Shown: positions 62,570 through 64,000 of the stretch, one piece after another
Layout of the letters: each line of letters begins with the position of its first letter
How positions within the stretch are numbered: the stretch's first letter is position 1
DNA from: Desulfovibrio sp.
GTDB taxonomy: Bacteria > Desulfobacterota > Desulfovibrionia > Desulfovibrionales > Desulfovibrionaceae
Reading direction: 5' to 3'
Length of the DNA: 64,000 bases
NCBI GenBank assembly: GCA_016208105.1
Contig: JACQYS010000017.1
Coordinates: 124,001 to 188,000, forward strand
Translations under genes and position numbers: made by a program
Notes under the pieces: model-generated
The model's input: the letters and a program-made list of their open reading frames with translations, nothing else
Databases searched by the model: none
Told to the model about the DNA's origin: nothing

Positions 62570-63959
62570 GGCCGTCGGGCAGACGTACCCGCACAATGGT
62601 TCCCTGGCCCATGCCCGTGTGGAGTTCGATGCTCCCGCCGTGCACTTCGGCGATCATCCTGGCCGTGTAGGTCCCCAGCCCCGTTCCGCTTTGCTTGCCC
62701 CAGGTAGCGTACTTCTCAAAGAACCTCTCCCGGATCTCCTCAGGCACATCCCTGCTGTTGGCCACCTCCACCACAGCCCAGCCTTCTTCCCGGAAAAGCC
62801 GCACCGCCACGGTCTCACCGGGTTTGGACGCTTCCAGGGCATTGTTTATGAGGTTGGCCAGCATGGTGTAGCACAGGAGTTCCTCCCCGAGCACAAAGAA
62901 CTGCGGCTCTGGCGTCTGAAGATCCAGTCCCATGCGCGCCGAGCGGTAGGGGCCTCCTCCCTCTTCCCATATGGAGCGAACCAATGCGGCCAGGTCCAGT
63001 GAGTCCGCCGCAAGTTCGTAGGTGCCCCGCTCCATGCGATAGAGCGAGAGGGAAAGGGTTATCATTGATTGCATGCGCCGGCCAGCCACCAGCATGAGCC
63101 GGACCATCTCTTTCTGGCGGTCGGTCAGGTTGTCGGCTTCCAGCAAAAACTGCGGCAGGGTCAGAATCGCGGACAGGGGGGATTTGAGGTCGTGCCTGGT
63201 GATCAATTCCACGTCTTCTCGCAGTTCCTCGGCCTTGCGCCGGTCCGTGACGTCCACTACCGCGCTGGCCAAGGCATCGCTGAAGTGCTCCATATAATCC
63301 GTGGCCATGTCCAAGCGGTAGCGGTCGGGACTTAAGTCCGTCAGCAGGATGAGGCCGGCCCATTGTCCTTCGTGAAAGCGGTCTTCCAGGGGATAGGCGT
63401 AGCATGACCCCCAGCGTCTGGCTTCAGCCGGGGTCAGAAGCCCCGGGGGAGCTTGCAAGGCCGGACCAACGTAACTTCTAGAACCAGCGGACAGAATGCT
63501 CCCGGCCATGGCCCGCAACTCTTCGGAGTCAAGCAGCGGGAAACCTTTGGGGAGGTATTTCCCGTACTCGTGCTGGTCCATGTACAGCCGAAACATCCCC
63601 ACCTTGAAAAGCCCACGCAGTCTCTCCAGCATGTCCGGTAATTCATCCAGGCTGCGTAACGATTCGATGATCTCGAACCCCTGCCGGAAACGCTCGAAGG
63701 AACGCAGAGTTTCTTCGTAGCGCCGCCTGTTTTCTTCAATGCCCATCTCCAGGCGCTTGGCCTTCATGACGGCTATGGCCGCGGTTTCCTCCAGGGCCGA
63801 CCTCTCTGCCACAACCCCAATCACGGATTGCCGCAAGGCCTCGGTCTGGCCGGCGAGGAGGGGCATGCGAAGTTCCCTGGCGGAACGCTCGAGCGAGTCG
63901 AGCTGCCCGAGCAGGGCTGAGAGCAATGGGTGGCCGTACATGGTGAACCTGTAGCTCAT
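62553..63959 (-). CDS. Cytosolic sensor histidine kinase with GAF-like domain
   Basis: A 468-residue kinase without membrane helices. The N-terminus is a coiled coil (residues 10-110). A GAF-like sensor domain (about 110-235) follows. HisKA carries the phospho-acceptor His in ITRHDLKSPLSAIL, and the ATPase domain has LINNALEASKPGE, a degenerate DTG position (VANSRDVPEE) and GTGLGTYTARMI. No receiver domain and no partner regulator is visible; it may lie to the right. Its 3' end overlaps the acyltransferase gene by 17 bases. The start lacks a clear Shine-Dalgarno; ATG 63941 is an alternative. Confidence 0.85.
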   Translation of the reverse strand: MSYRFTMYGHPLLSALLGQLDSLERSARELRMPLLAGQTEALRQSVIGVVAERSALEETAAIAVMKAKRLEMGIEENRRRYEETLRSFERFRQGFEIIESLRSLDELPDMLERLRGLFKVGMFRLYMDQHEYGKYLPKGFPLLDSEELRAMAGSILSAGSRSYVGPALQAPPGLLTPAEARRWGSCYAYPLEDRFHEGQWAGLILLTDLSPDRYRLDMATDYMEHFSDALASAVVDVTDRRKAEELREDVELITRHDLKSPLSAILTLPQFLLEADNLTDRQKEMVRLMLVAGRRMQSMITLSLSLYRMERGTYELAADSLDLAALVRSIWEEGGGPYRSARMGLDLQTPEPQFFVLGEELLCYTMLANLINNALEASKPGETVAVRLFREEGWAVVEVANSRDVPEEIRERFFEKYATWGKQSGTGLGTYTARMIAEVHGGSIELHTGMGQGTIVRVRLPDGPNGRP

Positions 63960-64000
63960 GGAACAGTAAGTGAAAAGCCATGCTTAGTCGTTTATCCAGG

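Overview
The window is high-GC bacterial chromosome, with no rRNA, tRNA, CRISPR array, phage or transposase that I can recognise. Gene content suggests an anaerobic deltaproteobacterium close to Desulfovibrio (Desulfovibrionales). The grounds are a CbiK-type anaerobic cobalt chelatase, a B12-riboswitch-controlled class III ribonucleotide reductase, RNase J in a Gram-negative-type gene set, and many hairpin repeats with a GCCTCCGGCGGCC core. I know such hairpins from Desulfovibrio-type genomes. The placement is inferred from gene families, not computed.

Layout. 1-7.5 kb: a cut-off secreted coiled-coil protein, then metal genes (CopA Cu-ATPase, CbiK chelatase, CorA) and a glycogen phosphorylase. 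7.6-12.3 kb: dut, argD, prmA, a membrane protein built of three repeats, and a UDP-glucuronate decarboxylase. 12.5-24.9 kb: an accessory glycan-type region with three family 2 glycosyltransferases, a B12-binding-type radical SAM enzyme, two SDR sugar epimerases, a GT-C-like membrane protein, a diguanylate cyclase, an MFS carrier and an acyltransferase. Hairpin repeats are densest here. 25-30 kb: DUF488, a membrane protein, nrdG-nrdD behind a cobalamin riboswitch, and plsY. 30-39 kb: an RNB ribonuclease, a DUF697-like membrane protein with a repetitive tail, a stand-alone AICAR transformylase, an RlmM-like methyltransferase, purA and holB. 39-46 kb: a binding protein plus hybrid kinase pair, a GH57 enzyme and pyrF. 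46-54 kb: trmFO, two peptide-ABC ATPases, an aldehyde dehydrogenase, a DacA-type carboxypeptidase, a FlgO/CsgG-like lipoprotein-type protein and small unknowns. 54.6-64 kb: plsC-rnj, the conserved rpsB-tsf-pyrH-frr-uppS block, an acyltransferase and a histidine kinase.

The best candidate for an undescribed system is the 12.5-23.6 kb glycan region. Its radical SAM protein carries a CX4CX2C cluster motif instead of CX3CX2C. One of its epimerases has Phe where the SDR catalytic Tyr should be. Second-tier items are the riboswitch-nrdGD unit, the SBP/hybrid-kinase pair, and a family of intergenic hairpins whose arms vary in a compensated way and whose GGAGG may serve as a ribosome binding site for two genes. 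All functional calls rest on motif reading and family knowledge; no search was run.
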